Below are positions 33,978-41,522 of a DNA stretch of 55,529 nucleotides, one piece after another (the stretch's first letter is position 1; each line of letters opens with the position of its first letter). The stretch is taken from contig NZ_JABAID010000023.1 of NCBI RefSeq assembly GCF_012641335.1, positions 1 to 55,529 on the forward strand, written 5' to 3'. A program made the position numbers and the translations under genes. The notes beneath the pieces are model-generated. The model was not told the origin of the DNA. It saw nothing but the letters and a program-made list of their open reading frames with translations, and ran no database searches. Source of the DNA: Novosphingobium sp. ERN07. GTDB lineage: Bacteria > Pseudomonadota > Alphaproteobacteria > Sphingomonadales > Sphingomonadaceae.

Positions 33978-36209
33978 ATGAACAGCAACCAAGTAGAGCG
34001 CCCGCTATGGGGCATCCGTATTTTCGAGGCGGTCACTGGACCGCTTGTAGCTATCAGTCGACTCCTCGCGGATCTCGGGGCTCGCGTTGATCGTTTTGGC
34101 GAGGCGGAGACTGTCTCGTCGGGGCCCGCCATTGCCGCGGCACGACAAGCGCATGTCGTGATCGCATCTGCCGCTCTCTGGCCCGATCTGGCCCACTTGC
34201 GCGAAGATCGTCCCGATCTTGTCTCTATGGCGGTAAGCGATTTCGGCAGCGGAAACAGCCTATCAGACTGGAAAGCCACCGGTCCGGTGCTCGATGCAAT
34301 GTCGGCCATGCTCTCCCGCTCGGGCATTCGTGGGCGTGCACCGCTGCTTCCGCCCGGAGACCTGGCCTATCAATGTGCCGCAGCGCAGGCGGCGTTTGCC
34401 TTGGCCAGTGCGCTTTACCGCGCGTTGGGTAGCGGGCATGGAGCGCATTTCGATTTTTCTGCGCTCGAAGGAGCAGTGCAAGCGCTGGACCCAGGCTTTG
34501 GCATCAATGGCAGCGCGACTTTGGGCAAGCCGGTGGGCCTGCTTGATCAGGGTCGTCCTCGCAAAGGTTTCCAGTACCCCATATTCCAATGTGCCGATGG
34601 CTATGTCCGCATTTGCCTGCTGGCCAAGCGGCAGTGGCGCGGCATGTTTGAATGGATGGGCCGGCCTGCACAGTTCGCCGCCCCCGAATTCGATGCGATG
34701 GCGCCGCGGTACGCGTCGCCCGATCTCAATCCGGCGCTCGCTGCGTTTTTCTCAGGTCGCATGCGTGAAGATCTTGAGCGGGAAGGGCAGGCCCACGGGG
34801 TGCCGATTTCAGGCCTGCGGACGTTTGCAGAATTCATTGCGTCCGACCACGCCATGGCGCGGCAGGCGGTGGCCGAAAGCGCAGACGGTCGCCGCCTGCC
34901 AAACGGAATTCTGACAATCGATGGCGCGCGCATGGGCCCTGTCAGCGAAGTGCGTGCCAGTCCGTCAGGTAGCGTGCAAGAGGCGACGTCACCGGACCTG
35001 CCCTTCGCCGGACTCAGGGTGCTTGACCTTGGCGTGATTGTGGTCGGGGCAGAGCAGGCGCGCCTCTTGGGCGATTACGGCGCCGACGTTCTCAAGATCG
35101 AAAGCAACGCCTTTCCTGATGGCAGCCGCCAATCCTACCTCAAGCACGGCATGTCGGTCAGCTTCGGCGCGGGCCACCGCAACAAGCGCAGCGTCGGGTT
35201 GGACCTTCGCTCCAAGAGGGGCAGGGAACTGTTCCTTGATCTGGTCAGGCAGGCTGACGTTGTGTGCTCGAACTTCAAGCCAGGCACGCTCGAGAAACTT
35301 GGCTTGGGTCGTGAAGTGCTGCGCGACGCGAATCCGCGTATAGTGCTTTCGGAAAGCTCAGCCTTCGGCGACAGCGGGCCTTGGAGTGGACGGATGGGCT
35401 ATGGCCCCCTGGTGCGTGCGGCAACGGGACTGACGCTGGCCTGGCGCTACCCGGACGATCCTGAGAGCTTCAGCGATGCCATAACCGTCTATCCAGATCA
35501 TGTTGCAGGGCGGATCTGCGCGCTTGGCGTGGTTGCTCTGCTGATACGACGCCTTCGTACCGGAAAGGGTGGGCTATCCTGCGTATCACAAGCCGAAGTG
35601 ATGCTTGCGCATTTTGCCGAGGCCATTGAAACCGGCGAGATTGGGGGGGAGCGCGATGCGCCATGGGGCGTTTACCCCGCCAGAGGGGACGACCAGTGGC
35701 TTGTCATCACTGTCCGGTCGACAGCGGACTGGCTCGCGCTCGCCAAACTCATCGATTTTCCAGATCCTTGCCAACTTGATTCCCCAGCGAAACGCCTTTC
35801 CGCAAAGCCACGGATCGACGCCCATGTCGCTCGCTGGGTAGCGCAACACGAACCACATGCGGCAGCGCAGTTGCTGCAGGCACAGGGCATTCCCGCTGCT
35901 CCGATGCTGCGCCTTGCCGAACTGCCCGGTCAGCCGCTTTACCGCGAACGGGGCTTCTTCCGCAGCGAAGGTCACCCGTGGATGCGCGAAACGGTCATGG
36001 GGGAGAGCTTCGTTGCCTTCAGTTTCGACATGGCGCCGCCGCCAGGGCGCCCCGCCCCATTGGCAGGGGAGCAAACTCGCGAGGCGCTTGCCGAGTGGCT
36101 AGGACTGCACGATGCGGAGCTTGATGCCTTGCAAGCCGAGGGCGCAATAGAACCGGTCTCGCCGCATATCCTCGCAGCCGCGCGCGATCACATCGCTGGC
36201 GTGAACTGA
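33978..36209 (+). CDS. Double-length family III CoA transferase (CaiB/BaiF type)
   Basis: 743 aa, nearly twice the usual 400. Two CaiB-like modules in tandem: residues about 1-330 (PLWGIRIFEAVTGPLVAISRLLADLGARVDRF) and about 340-743 (FAGLRVLDLGVIVVGAEQARLLGDYGADVLKIES, SNFKPGTLEKLGLG). The catalytic Asp expected in the C-terminal half is in VYPDHVAGRICALGVVALLIRRLRTGKG. The N-terminal half has a comparable PGDLAYQCAAAQAAFALASALYRALGSGHG. They move CoA from a donor acyl-CoA to an acid. I take ATG 33978; a TTG four codons earlier is possible. Confidence 0.88.
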   Translation: MNSNQVERPLWGIRIFEAVTGPLVAISRLLADLGARVDRFGEAETVSSGPAIAAARQAHVVIASAALWPDLAHLREDRPDLVSMAVSDFGSGNSLSDWKATGPVLDAMSAMLSRSGIRGRAPLLPPGDLAYQCAAAQAAFALASALYRALGSGHGAHFDFSALEGAVQALDPGFGINGSATLGKPVGLLDQGRPRKGFQYPIFQCADGYVRICLLAKRQWRGMFEWMGRPAQFAAPEFDAMAPRYASPDLNPALAAFFSGRMREDLEREGQAHGVPISGLRTFAEFIASDHAMARQAVAESADGRRLPNGILTIDGARMGPVSEVRASPSGSVQEATSPDLPFAGLRVLDLGVIVVGAEQARLLGDYGADVLKIESNAFPDGSRQSYLKHGMSVSFGAGHRNKRSVGLDLRSKRGRELFLDLVRQADVVCSNFKPGTLEKLGLGREVLRDANPRIVLSESSAFGDSGPWSGRMGYGPLVRAATGLTLAWRYPDDPESFSDAITVYPDHVAGRICALGVVALLIRRLRTGKGGLSCVSQAEVMLAHFAEAIETGEIGGERDAPWGVYPARGDDQWLVITVRSTADWLALAKLIDFPDPCQLDSPAKRLSAKPRIDAHVARWVAQHEPHAAAQLLQAQGIPAAPMLRLAELPGQPLYRERGFFRSEGHPWMRETVMGESFVAFSFDMAPPPGRPAPLAGEQTREALAEWLGLHDAELDALQAEGAIEPVSPHILAAARDHIAGVN

Positions 36210-36221
36210 ACCGAAACCGGG

Positions 36222-36626
36222 TCAGCCTGCATTGCGGGGAAAGGTCGTTTGCCCGGCCGGCAGTTCTACCCATGGCATCTGTGAATCCGTCCACACGCTG
36301 ATGCCTGGCTTGAATGCACCGGGATTGTCCAGCGTGCCCGCCTTGACGATGATCAGCGCAGGATTGCTGCGCGTTTCAGAAAACAGCGGTGAGCCGCACG
36401 TGCTGCAGAACTTTCGCACGACAGCATTGCCTGACTCGGTGTCTGTATCGTCATAGGCAGCAGGTTCTCCCGAGACCGTAAGCGCCGCCGCTGGCAGGAG
36501 CAGGTTTACCGAGAACGCACTGCCCGATTGTCGTTGGCAGTTCCGGCAGTGGCATTGCGCAACTGCGATAGGCTTGGTCTTACAGGCATAGCGTACCTTG
36601 CCGCAATTGCATCCACCTTCGATCAT
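36222..36626 (-). CDS. GFA-family zinc protein
   Basis: 134 aa of the GFA/CENP-V fold (the glutathione-dependent formaldehyde-activating enzyme family). Zinc-binding cysteines: GGCNCGKVRYAC, CHCRNCQ and FCSTCGSPLF. The ATG at 36626, with GGGTGAGGG before it, is preferred over an in-frame TTG. It follows the acyl-CoA dehydrogenase gene on the same strand. Members of this family are often labelled from one enzyme but mostly have no proven reaction; a link to formaldehyde from oxidative demethylation by P450 or Rieske enzymes is only a thought. Confidence 0.88.
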   Translation of the reverse strand: MIEGGCNCGKVRYACKTKPIAVAQCHCRNCQRQSGSAFSVNLLLPAAALTVSGEPAAYDDTDTESGNAVVRKFCSTCGSPLFSETRSNPALIIVKAGTLDNPGAFKPGISVWTDSQMPWVELPAGQTTFPRNAG

Positions 36627-36645
36627 CAAACCCTCACCCAAAGCA

Positions 36646-37860
36646 TCACAGACCTAGCACTGCCTTTGCGATGATGTTGCGCTGGATCTCGTTGGAGCCG
36701 GCGTAGATGCTGCCCGCTCGATCGTTGAGATAGTGCAGCGGTGCAATGGCCGCATCGCGCTCGCCAAGCCAAAGTTCATCCCTGTGCGGGATGAGGTTCG
36801 GCCCCCCGGCCATGCCTGCCTGCGGCTGGAACACCGCCCCGTATGGTCCGGCAGCATCCAGCGCCAGTTCGGTCAGATGCTGGCTCAGTTCTGTGCCAAT
36901 CACTTTCATAATCGAGCCGGAAACACCGGGGCGACCACCCGCAGCAGCTGCTGCCATCGCCTTGAATTCGTAGACTTCCAGGACATCGATCCGCGCCTGC
37001 GCCTCTGCCACGCGCATCGCGAACAGGGGGTTCGCAATCAGAGGACGCATCCCGACCGAGGCCAGCTCGCGAATTCGTTCGAGCCGCACCTGCAGTTCAG
37101 GCGCATAGGCGCTGCCGCCACGTTCGAATTCCAGCAGATACTTGGCGACGGTCCAGCCATCATCGACCTGCCCGACAACATTTGCAGCGCTGACGCGAAC
37201 GTTGTCGAAGAAGATCTGGTTCTGGATATGCTCGCCCGATGTCATCATGATCGGCGTGACGTTGATGCCGGTGCTGTCCATCGGGATCAGCAGGAAGGTA
37301 ATGCCTCGCTGCGGACGGTCCTGCTTGCTCGTTCGTACTAAGCAGAAAATCCAGTTCGCCACATTGGCGTGTGTCGTCCAGATCTTGGTCCCGTTGCAGA
37401 TGAAGTCATCGCCGTCGCGCTCTGCCGTCATGGCGAGCGCGGCAAGGTCGCTGCCCGCCTGCGGCTCTGAATAGCCCTGGCACCAGAAATGCTCGCCCGA
37501 AAGTATGCGCGGCAAGAAATGGGCTTTCTGCTCCGCTGTGCCATGGCCAATCAGCGCCGGTCCACACATGGAAATCCCCATTGGCGAAACGGGCGGTGCT
37601 CCTGCCCGCACACGCTCGCGCGTAAAGATATAGCGCTGCGTGATCGACCATTGCGCACCGCCATATTCGCGGGGCCACGCCGGTGCCGCCCACCCCTGAG
37701 CATGCAGCCGTTTTTGCCATTCCATGGACCGTTCATGGTTAGCATAGACGCTCGTCATCCAGCGGCCCGCTGCCCGTAGTTCGGGCGTAAGCTCGCGGTC
37801 CAGAAACTCTCTTACCTCCTCTGCGAAGGCGAGATCTTGGGCGGTCCACTGCATGTCCAT
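36646..37860 (-). CDS. Acyl-CoA dehydrogenase (larger subunit type)
   Basis: FAD-dependent alpha,beta-dehydrogenase, 404 aa from ATG 37860 (MDMQWTAQDLAFAEEVREFL); a second ATG lies two codons later and no strong ribosome site separates them. Motifs: WCQGYSEPQAGSDLA (FAD/substrate loop), WTTHANVANWIFCLVRT, a C-terminal GPYGAVFQ region and the closing block AGSIYAGSNEIQRNIIAKAVLGL. It resembles the FadE-type proteins that work as alpha/beta heteromers on bulky CoA esters. A second, shorter acyl-CoA dehydrogenase is encoded at 39401-40507. Confidence 0.92.
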   Translation of the reverse strand: MDMQWTAQDLAFAEEVREFLDRELTPELRAAGRWMTSVYANHERSMEWQKRLHAQGWAAPAWPREYGGAQWSITQRYIFTRERVRAGAPPVSPMGISMCGPALIGHGTAEQKAHFLPRILSGEHFWCQGYSEPQAGSDLAALAMTAERDGDDFICNGTKIWTTHANVANWIFCLVRTSKQDRPQRGITFLLIPMDSTGINVTPIMMTSGEHIQNQIFFDNVRVSAANVVGQVDDGWTVAKYLLEFERGGSAYAPELQVRLERIRELASVGMRPLIANPLFAMRVAEAQARIDVLEVYEFKAMAAAAAGGRPGVSGSIMKVIGTELSQHLTELALDAAGPYGAVFQPQAGMAGGPNLIPHRDELWLGERDAAIAPLHYLNDRAGSIYAGSNEIQRNIIAKAVLGL

Positions 37861-37898
37861 GGCACGAAAGAAGCACGATGGCGCTTGCCTTGTCAATT

Positions 37899-37915
37899 AT
37901 CTAATGCAATTCGAT
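37899..37915. promoter_or_regulatory. Degenerate copy of the 17-bp operator
   Basis: ATCTAATGCAATTCGAT agrees with ATCTATTGGCAATAGAT at 12 of 17 positions, keeping the left arm and the final GAT. It lies in the short divergent region between the acyl-CoA dehydrogenase (start 37860) and the aldehyde dehydrogenase (start 37965), the third divergent promoter of this unit. On its own it would not be convincing. Confidence 0.35.
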
Positions 37916-37964
37916 ATAGCATCCTTACGGGATTAGGAACTGGGCAAGACGGGAGGAGCCAGCG

Positions 37965-39404
37965 ATGGATTTTGATTCAGATTTCACCTTGACCATCAAT
38001 GGCCAGGGGATCTGTACCGCACGGGAAATGGACGTGGTAAATCCCGCCACCGGCCTGGCATTCGCTCGTGCCCCGTTGGCAGAAGAAGCAGAACTTGATG
38101 CTGCAGTCATTGCGGCGCAAGCGGCATTTCCCGCGTGGAAAGCGCTCGGGTGGCACCGTCGGCGCGCCTTGCTGCTGGCTGCCGCAAAGGCGCTGGAACC
38201 GCACACCGACGCGCTCGCTCAGTTGTTCATGCGCGAACAGGGCCGGCCGCTTGCCATGGCGCGTGGAGAAATTGACCTTGGTATCCACTGGATCAAGGCA
38301 GTGGCACGTCAGTCGCTCGAAGACGAGACGGTCGAGGATTCCCCGGCGCGCACGGTTTTTGTCAGGCACGAACCGCTGGGAGTCGTTGCCGGTATCGTTC
38401 CGTGGAACTTCCCGTTCCTGCTTGCCATCTGGAAGATCGCACCGACTCTAATCAGCGGGAATACGATGGTTCTCAAGCCTTCTCCATTCACACCGCTTTG
38501 TGCGCTGAAGCTGGCAGAAATCTGGCGTGACATCCTGCCTGCTGGCGTGTTCAACGTCATCAATGGTGAAAACGAACTCGGCCCGATGATGACGGCTCAT
38601 TCGGGCTTTGCGAAGATCAGCTTCACCGGATCTACCGCAACCGGCAAGCGCGTGATGGAGGCTGCCGCGCGTGATCTCAAGCGTGTAACTCTTGAACTGG
38701 GTGGCAACGATGCCGCGATCGTCCTGCCCGACGTGGATGTCAAAGCTGTGGCACAGAAGCTTTTCTTCGGCGCGTTCTACAACAGCGCCCAGATCTGTAT
38801 TGCGACCAAGCGACTCTACGTGCACGATGCCATCTACGATGCGATGCGAGACGAATTGGCCAGACTGGTCCTGGCAAATGCGGTAGGTGATGGCAGCACA
38901 CCTGGCGTGATGTTTGGTCCCGTCCAGAACAAGCCACAGTACGACCGGGTGAACTCATTGATCGCCGACGCGCGCGCGCAAGGGCTGACGATGATTGAAG
39001 GGCCAGCGCCAAGGGGGCAGTCAGGCTATTTTATTCCTCTTACGCTTGTCGACAATCCCCCCGAAGACGCCGCAGTCGTGCAGGAAGAGGCGTTTGGCCC
39101 AGTCCTGCCACTTTTAAGGTACTCCGATATCGATGACGTAATCGCGCGAGCAAATGCGTCCGAGTATGGTCTTGCCGGAGCGGTATGGACCGGTGATGTT
39201 GCGCGCGGCATCGAAATAGCGAATCGGCTCGAAACAGGCACGGTGTGGATCAATGATAACCTGCAGAACGCTCCGCACATACCGTTCGCAGGAGCAAAGC
39301 AATCGGGCCTCGGCGTCGAGAATGGCCTTGACGGCTTGCGCGAGTTCACATGGCGGCGCACGGTTTTTGCTCCCAAGCCGATCGAAAGGCATGAAGGCGC
39401 GTGA
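37965..39404 (+). CDS. Aldehyde dehydrogenase
   Basis: 479 aa with a strong GGGAGGAG before the ATG. Blocks: PWNFPFLLAIWKIAPTLISGNTMVLKPSPFTPL, FTGSTATGKRV, catalytic Glu in LELGGNDAAI, nucleophile Cys in NSAQICIATKR, EEAFGPVLPLLRY. All key residues are present. It overlaps the following acyl-CoA dehydrogenase by GTGA, so the two are made together. The substrate may be a semialdehyde or the aldehyde released by the Ltp2-like lyase. Confidence 0.93.
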   Translation: MDFDSDFTLTINGQGICTAREMDVVNPATGLAFARAPLAEEAELDAAVIAAQAAFPAWKALGWHRRRALLLAAAKALEPHTDALAQLFMREQGRPLAMARGEIDLGIHWIKAVARQSLEDETVEDSPARTVFVRHEPLGVVAGIVPWNFPFLLAIWKIAPTLISGNTMVLKPSPFTPLCALKLAEIWRDILPAGVFNVINGENELGPMMTAHSGFAKISFTGSTATGKRVMEAAARDLKRVTLELGGNDAAIVLPDVDVKAVAQKLFFGAFYNSAQICIATKRLYVHDAIYDAMRDELARLVLANAVGDGSTPGVMFGPVQNKPQYDRVNSLIADARAQGLTMIEGPAPRGQSGYFIPLTLVDNPPEDAAVVQEEAFGPVLPLLRYSDIDDVIARANASEYGLAGAVWTGDVARGIEIANRLETGTVWINDNLQNAPHIPFAGAKQSGLGVENGLDGLREFTWRRTVFAPKPIERHEGA

Positions 39405-40507
39405 ACTTCGAACTCGACGACACGCAGAGAATGCTGCGCGACACGCTCGCGCAATTTCTCGCACAGCGCTACAGCTTCACCGATCGCGTTAAAGCATCGC
39501 GCAGTGAGCCAGGCTTTCGTCAAGATACCTGGCGTGCGTTAGCTCAAGATCTTGGACTGTTCACACTTGTGGAAACCGGTGATGCGGTCGAACAGATGAT
39601 CGTCATGGAGGAGATCGGGCGCGCATTGCTACTAGAGCCTGTTGCAGAAACACTCTTCCAAGGCGGCTGGCTTATCAATCGCGCTAACGCAAGCAAGCAT
39701 CCACTCCTGCCCTCGCTTATGCGGGGTGAGGTGCGACTGGCGCTTGCTATTACAGAACCAGATGCAGCCGACCTTCTGCAGGATATCTCCTGCACAGCAG
39801 CACGCGATCGAAAAGGCTGGCGCCTCGACGGAAATAAGTCGCTTGTTGTCGCAGCGCCATGGGCCGACTGGCTGATCGTCGCTGCCCGCACAAGCGGCCG
39901 GCGTGGAGATCTCAGCGGGGTCTCGCTGTTTCTCGTGGAATCCAGCGCTGCCGGTGTCGAGCTACGGTCTTGTTCCCTGATCGATGGCCGCCGTGCTGCA
40001 GACATTGTGCTTTGCGATGTGCGCCTTCGTCCAGACGCGCTGATCGGACAGGCAGACGCGGCTTTGCCCTTGCTTGAAGAACTGAGGGATCGGGCGATCG
40101 CCGGTCTCGTTGCTGAAAGCTGCGGCGTGCTTTCCAAGATGGTCGATGACGCCGTAGACCACTGCAAGCAGCGACGACAGTTCGGACAGGCAATCGGATC
40201 CTTCCAGATAATACAGCATAGGCTGGTCGACATGCACATTGAACTTGAACAGGTGCGTGCGGCATCGCTGCTGGCAACCCTGTCTCTCAATGGCGATCAG
40301 GAAAGGCGGGCGCGCGCCGTCTCTGCCGCCAAAATCGCTTCTGCTAGAGCCTGTCGCTTCATCGGTCAGAATGCTGTTCAATTGCACGGTGCCATGGGTA
40401 TGACCGACTATCTCGCAGTAAGCCACTTCTTCCGTAAGGCTACGCAAATGGAACGTGAATTTAGTACACCTGATTGGCACCTACAACGTCTGGACAGGCA
40501 TAGATAA
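39401..40507 (+). CDS. Acyl-CoA dehydrogenase (smaller subunit type)
   Basis: 368 aa from a GTG that overlaps the preceding stop (GTGA). It begins MNFELDDTQRMLRDTLAQFLAQRY and has ALAITEPDAADLL, RQFGQAIGSFQIIQHRLVDMHIELEQVRAA and AVQLHGAMGMTDYLAVSHFFRKATQ. The position after MGMTD where many members continue E-Y is altered, as in partner subunits of heteromeric acyl-CoA dehydrogenases. Paired with the 404-residue protein on the other strand it may form an alpha2beta2 enzyme, as FadE28/FadE29 do. Family certain, pairing inferred. Confidence 0.9.
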   Translation: MNFELDDTQRMLRDTLAQFLAQRYSFTDRVKASRSEPGFRQDTWRALAQDLGLFTLVETGDAVEQMIVMEEIGRALLLEPVAETLFQGGWLINRANASKHPLLPSLMRGEVRLALAITEPDAADLLQDISCTAARDRKGWRLDGNKSLVVAAPWADWLIVAARTSGRRGDLSGVSLFLVESSAAGVELRSCSLIDGRRAADIVLCDVRLRPDALIGQADAALPLLEELRDRAIAGLVAESCGVLSKMVDDAVDHCKQRRQFGQAIGSFQIIQHRLVDMHIELEQVRAASLLATLSLNGDQERRARAVSAAKIASARACRFIGQNAVQLHGAMGMTDYLAVSHFFRKATQMEREFSTPDWHLQRLDRHR

Positions 40508-40530
40508 AATCGACCTGTGTAGATCAAAGC

Positions 40531-40909
40531 TCAGAACCTATTGAATTGCTCGCCGGGGCAGTGCGGCATGGTTTCAATGGCCATACTCAGAAGGGTGCTC
40601 CATGGTGCAAAAGTGGCAAGAAGAAATGCGCGACCTAAGCTGAGAGTGCAACCATGCTGGAGCTCGTGCGGTAGCTCGATAGCAATCCAGGTAGCCATGC
40701 GCCTAACCGAGCATAATTCTGGCACACCGCGGGTGCCGTAACGGCGCGAGCACCTTCTTTAAATCACCACTTACGAACCAGTGTCTCACAATGACCTCCA
40801 TCAAGCGTGTATGCGCCTCGCTAACGGGCTGACCCTGCGGAAATTTGAGAGGAACCAATGTCTGGAGGTCACTGAGTAACACGCGCGCTTTCATCAGACT
40901 CCGCATCAT
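40531..40909 (-). pseudogene. Decayed AraC-family regulator fragment
   Basis: Two minus-strand frames look like pieces of one AraC regulator. The 5' piece (MKARVLLSDLQTLVPLKFPQGQPVSEAHTRLMEVIVRHWFVSGDLKKVLAPLRHPRCARIML) resembles the end of the cupin_6 domain, where AraC proteins read ADPRIARAL before the HTH. The 3' piece (TWIAIELPHELQHGCTLSLGRAFLLATF) has the spacing of an AraC helix-turn-helix but little conserved sequence. They are in different frames. A weak but position-consistent match; it could also be chance. Confidence 0.35.
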
Positions 40910-41382
40910 TCAGCTTTGGTTTAGTAAAATAGGCCTGCCGAAATTGACATAAGCTTCGATTGCTTAACCGGGCCGAACGAATGTCTGCTTCATACGCCCA
41001 GAAATCTGAAATCTGCCATTCAGCGAGCTGAGCTGCACCCCATTGCCGGCCAGGGCCTGCCGATCGGCAATCGGCCCATCTCCAGACTTTACCTTAATAC
41101 TACCATCGTTTCGTCGTGGATTCAGAGTGGGACCGAAATTTCCCCAATGATTTGAGTGCCCATCTTTTGACTCCAAGGGGCACCACTTTCTGAGAAACGC
41201 GCATTGCGGCGCTTTTCGTCTCCTATCATAGGTGACGCCTGCGAACTGCTTGGCTCCGTAGCTGCGGGCGCGCTTTCGACCATTCAGCGCAATCTCTTGG
41301 GATCGATTCCTCGTCAAGCGGATCGCAGGGTGTCTGCAGGTCGGCGCTTCACTCCGTTTCCACGGTCGACCTGGCCATCGCC
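40910..41382. other. Gene-poor relic region with an IS-end-like sequence
   Basis: About 470 bases without a credible gene. It holds the repeat at 41135-41162, shared with 54865-54891. The rest shows several short frames without ribosome sites or known motifs. It looks like leftover DNA from old insertions between two catabolic units. Confidence 0.5.
41135..41162 (+). repeat. Direct repeat copy 1 (ATTTCC..AATGATTTGAGTGCCCA)
   Basis: The block AATGATTTGAGTGCCCA matches 16 of 17 bases at 54875-54891, and ATTTCC precedes both. The sequence on the reverse strand, TGGGCACTCAAATCATT, has the look of an insertion-sequence terminus. Beyond about 28 bases the two copies diverge. Both copies have the same orientation and bracket the Baeyer-Villiger unit. 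Confidence 0.6.
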
Positions 41383-41409
41383 GTTGGCGGAACCGGTCAG
41401 AAAGTTGGC
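41383..41409 (+). promoter_or_regulatory. AraC-type direct repeat before the BVMO gene
   Basis: GTTGGC at 41383-41388 and again at 41404-41409, exactly 21 bp apart, about 115-140 bases before the monooxygenase start. A spacing of two helical turns between direct half-sites is usual for AraC-family regulators. Related repeats occur at 44183/44204 and 48809/48830. Confidence 0.5.
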
Positions 41410-41522
41410 AAATGCAGACGTGGCCTCTCGCCCCTGTTCGGGGTGAACTGCGGATTGAAACATCAGTCCCGCGGTAAGTTCGCTCTGCCGCGTACGGCAG
41501 CAGAAACGAGAGGAAAACAACC

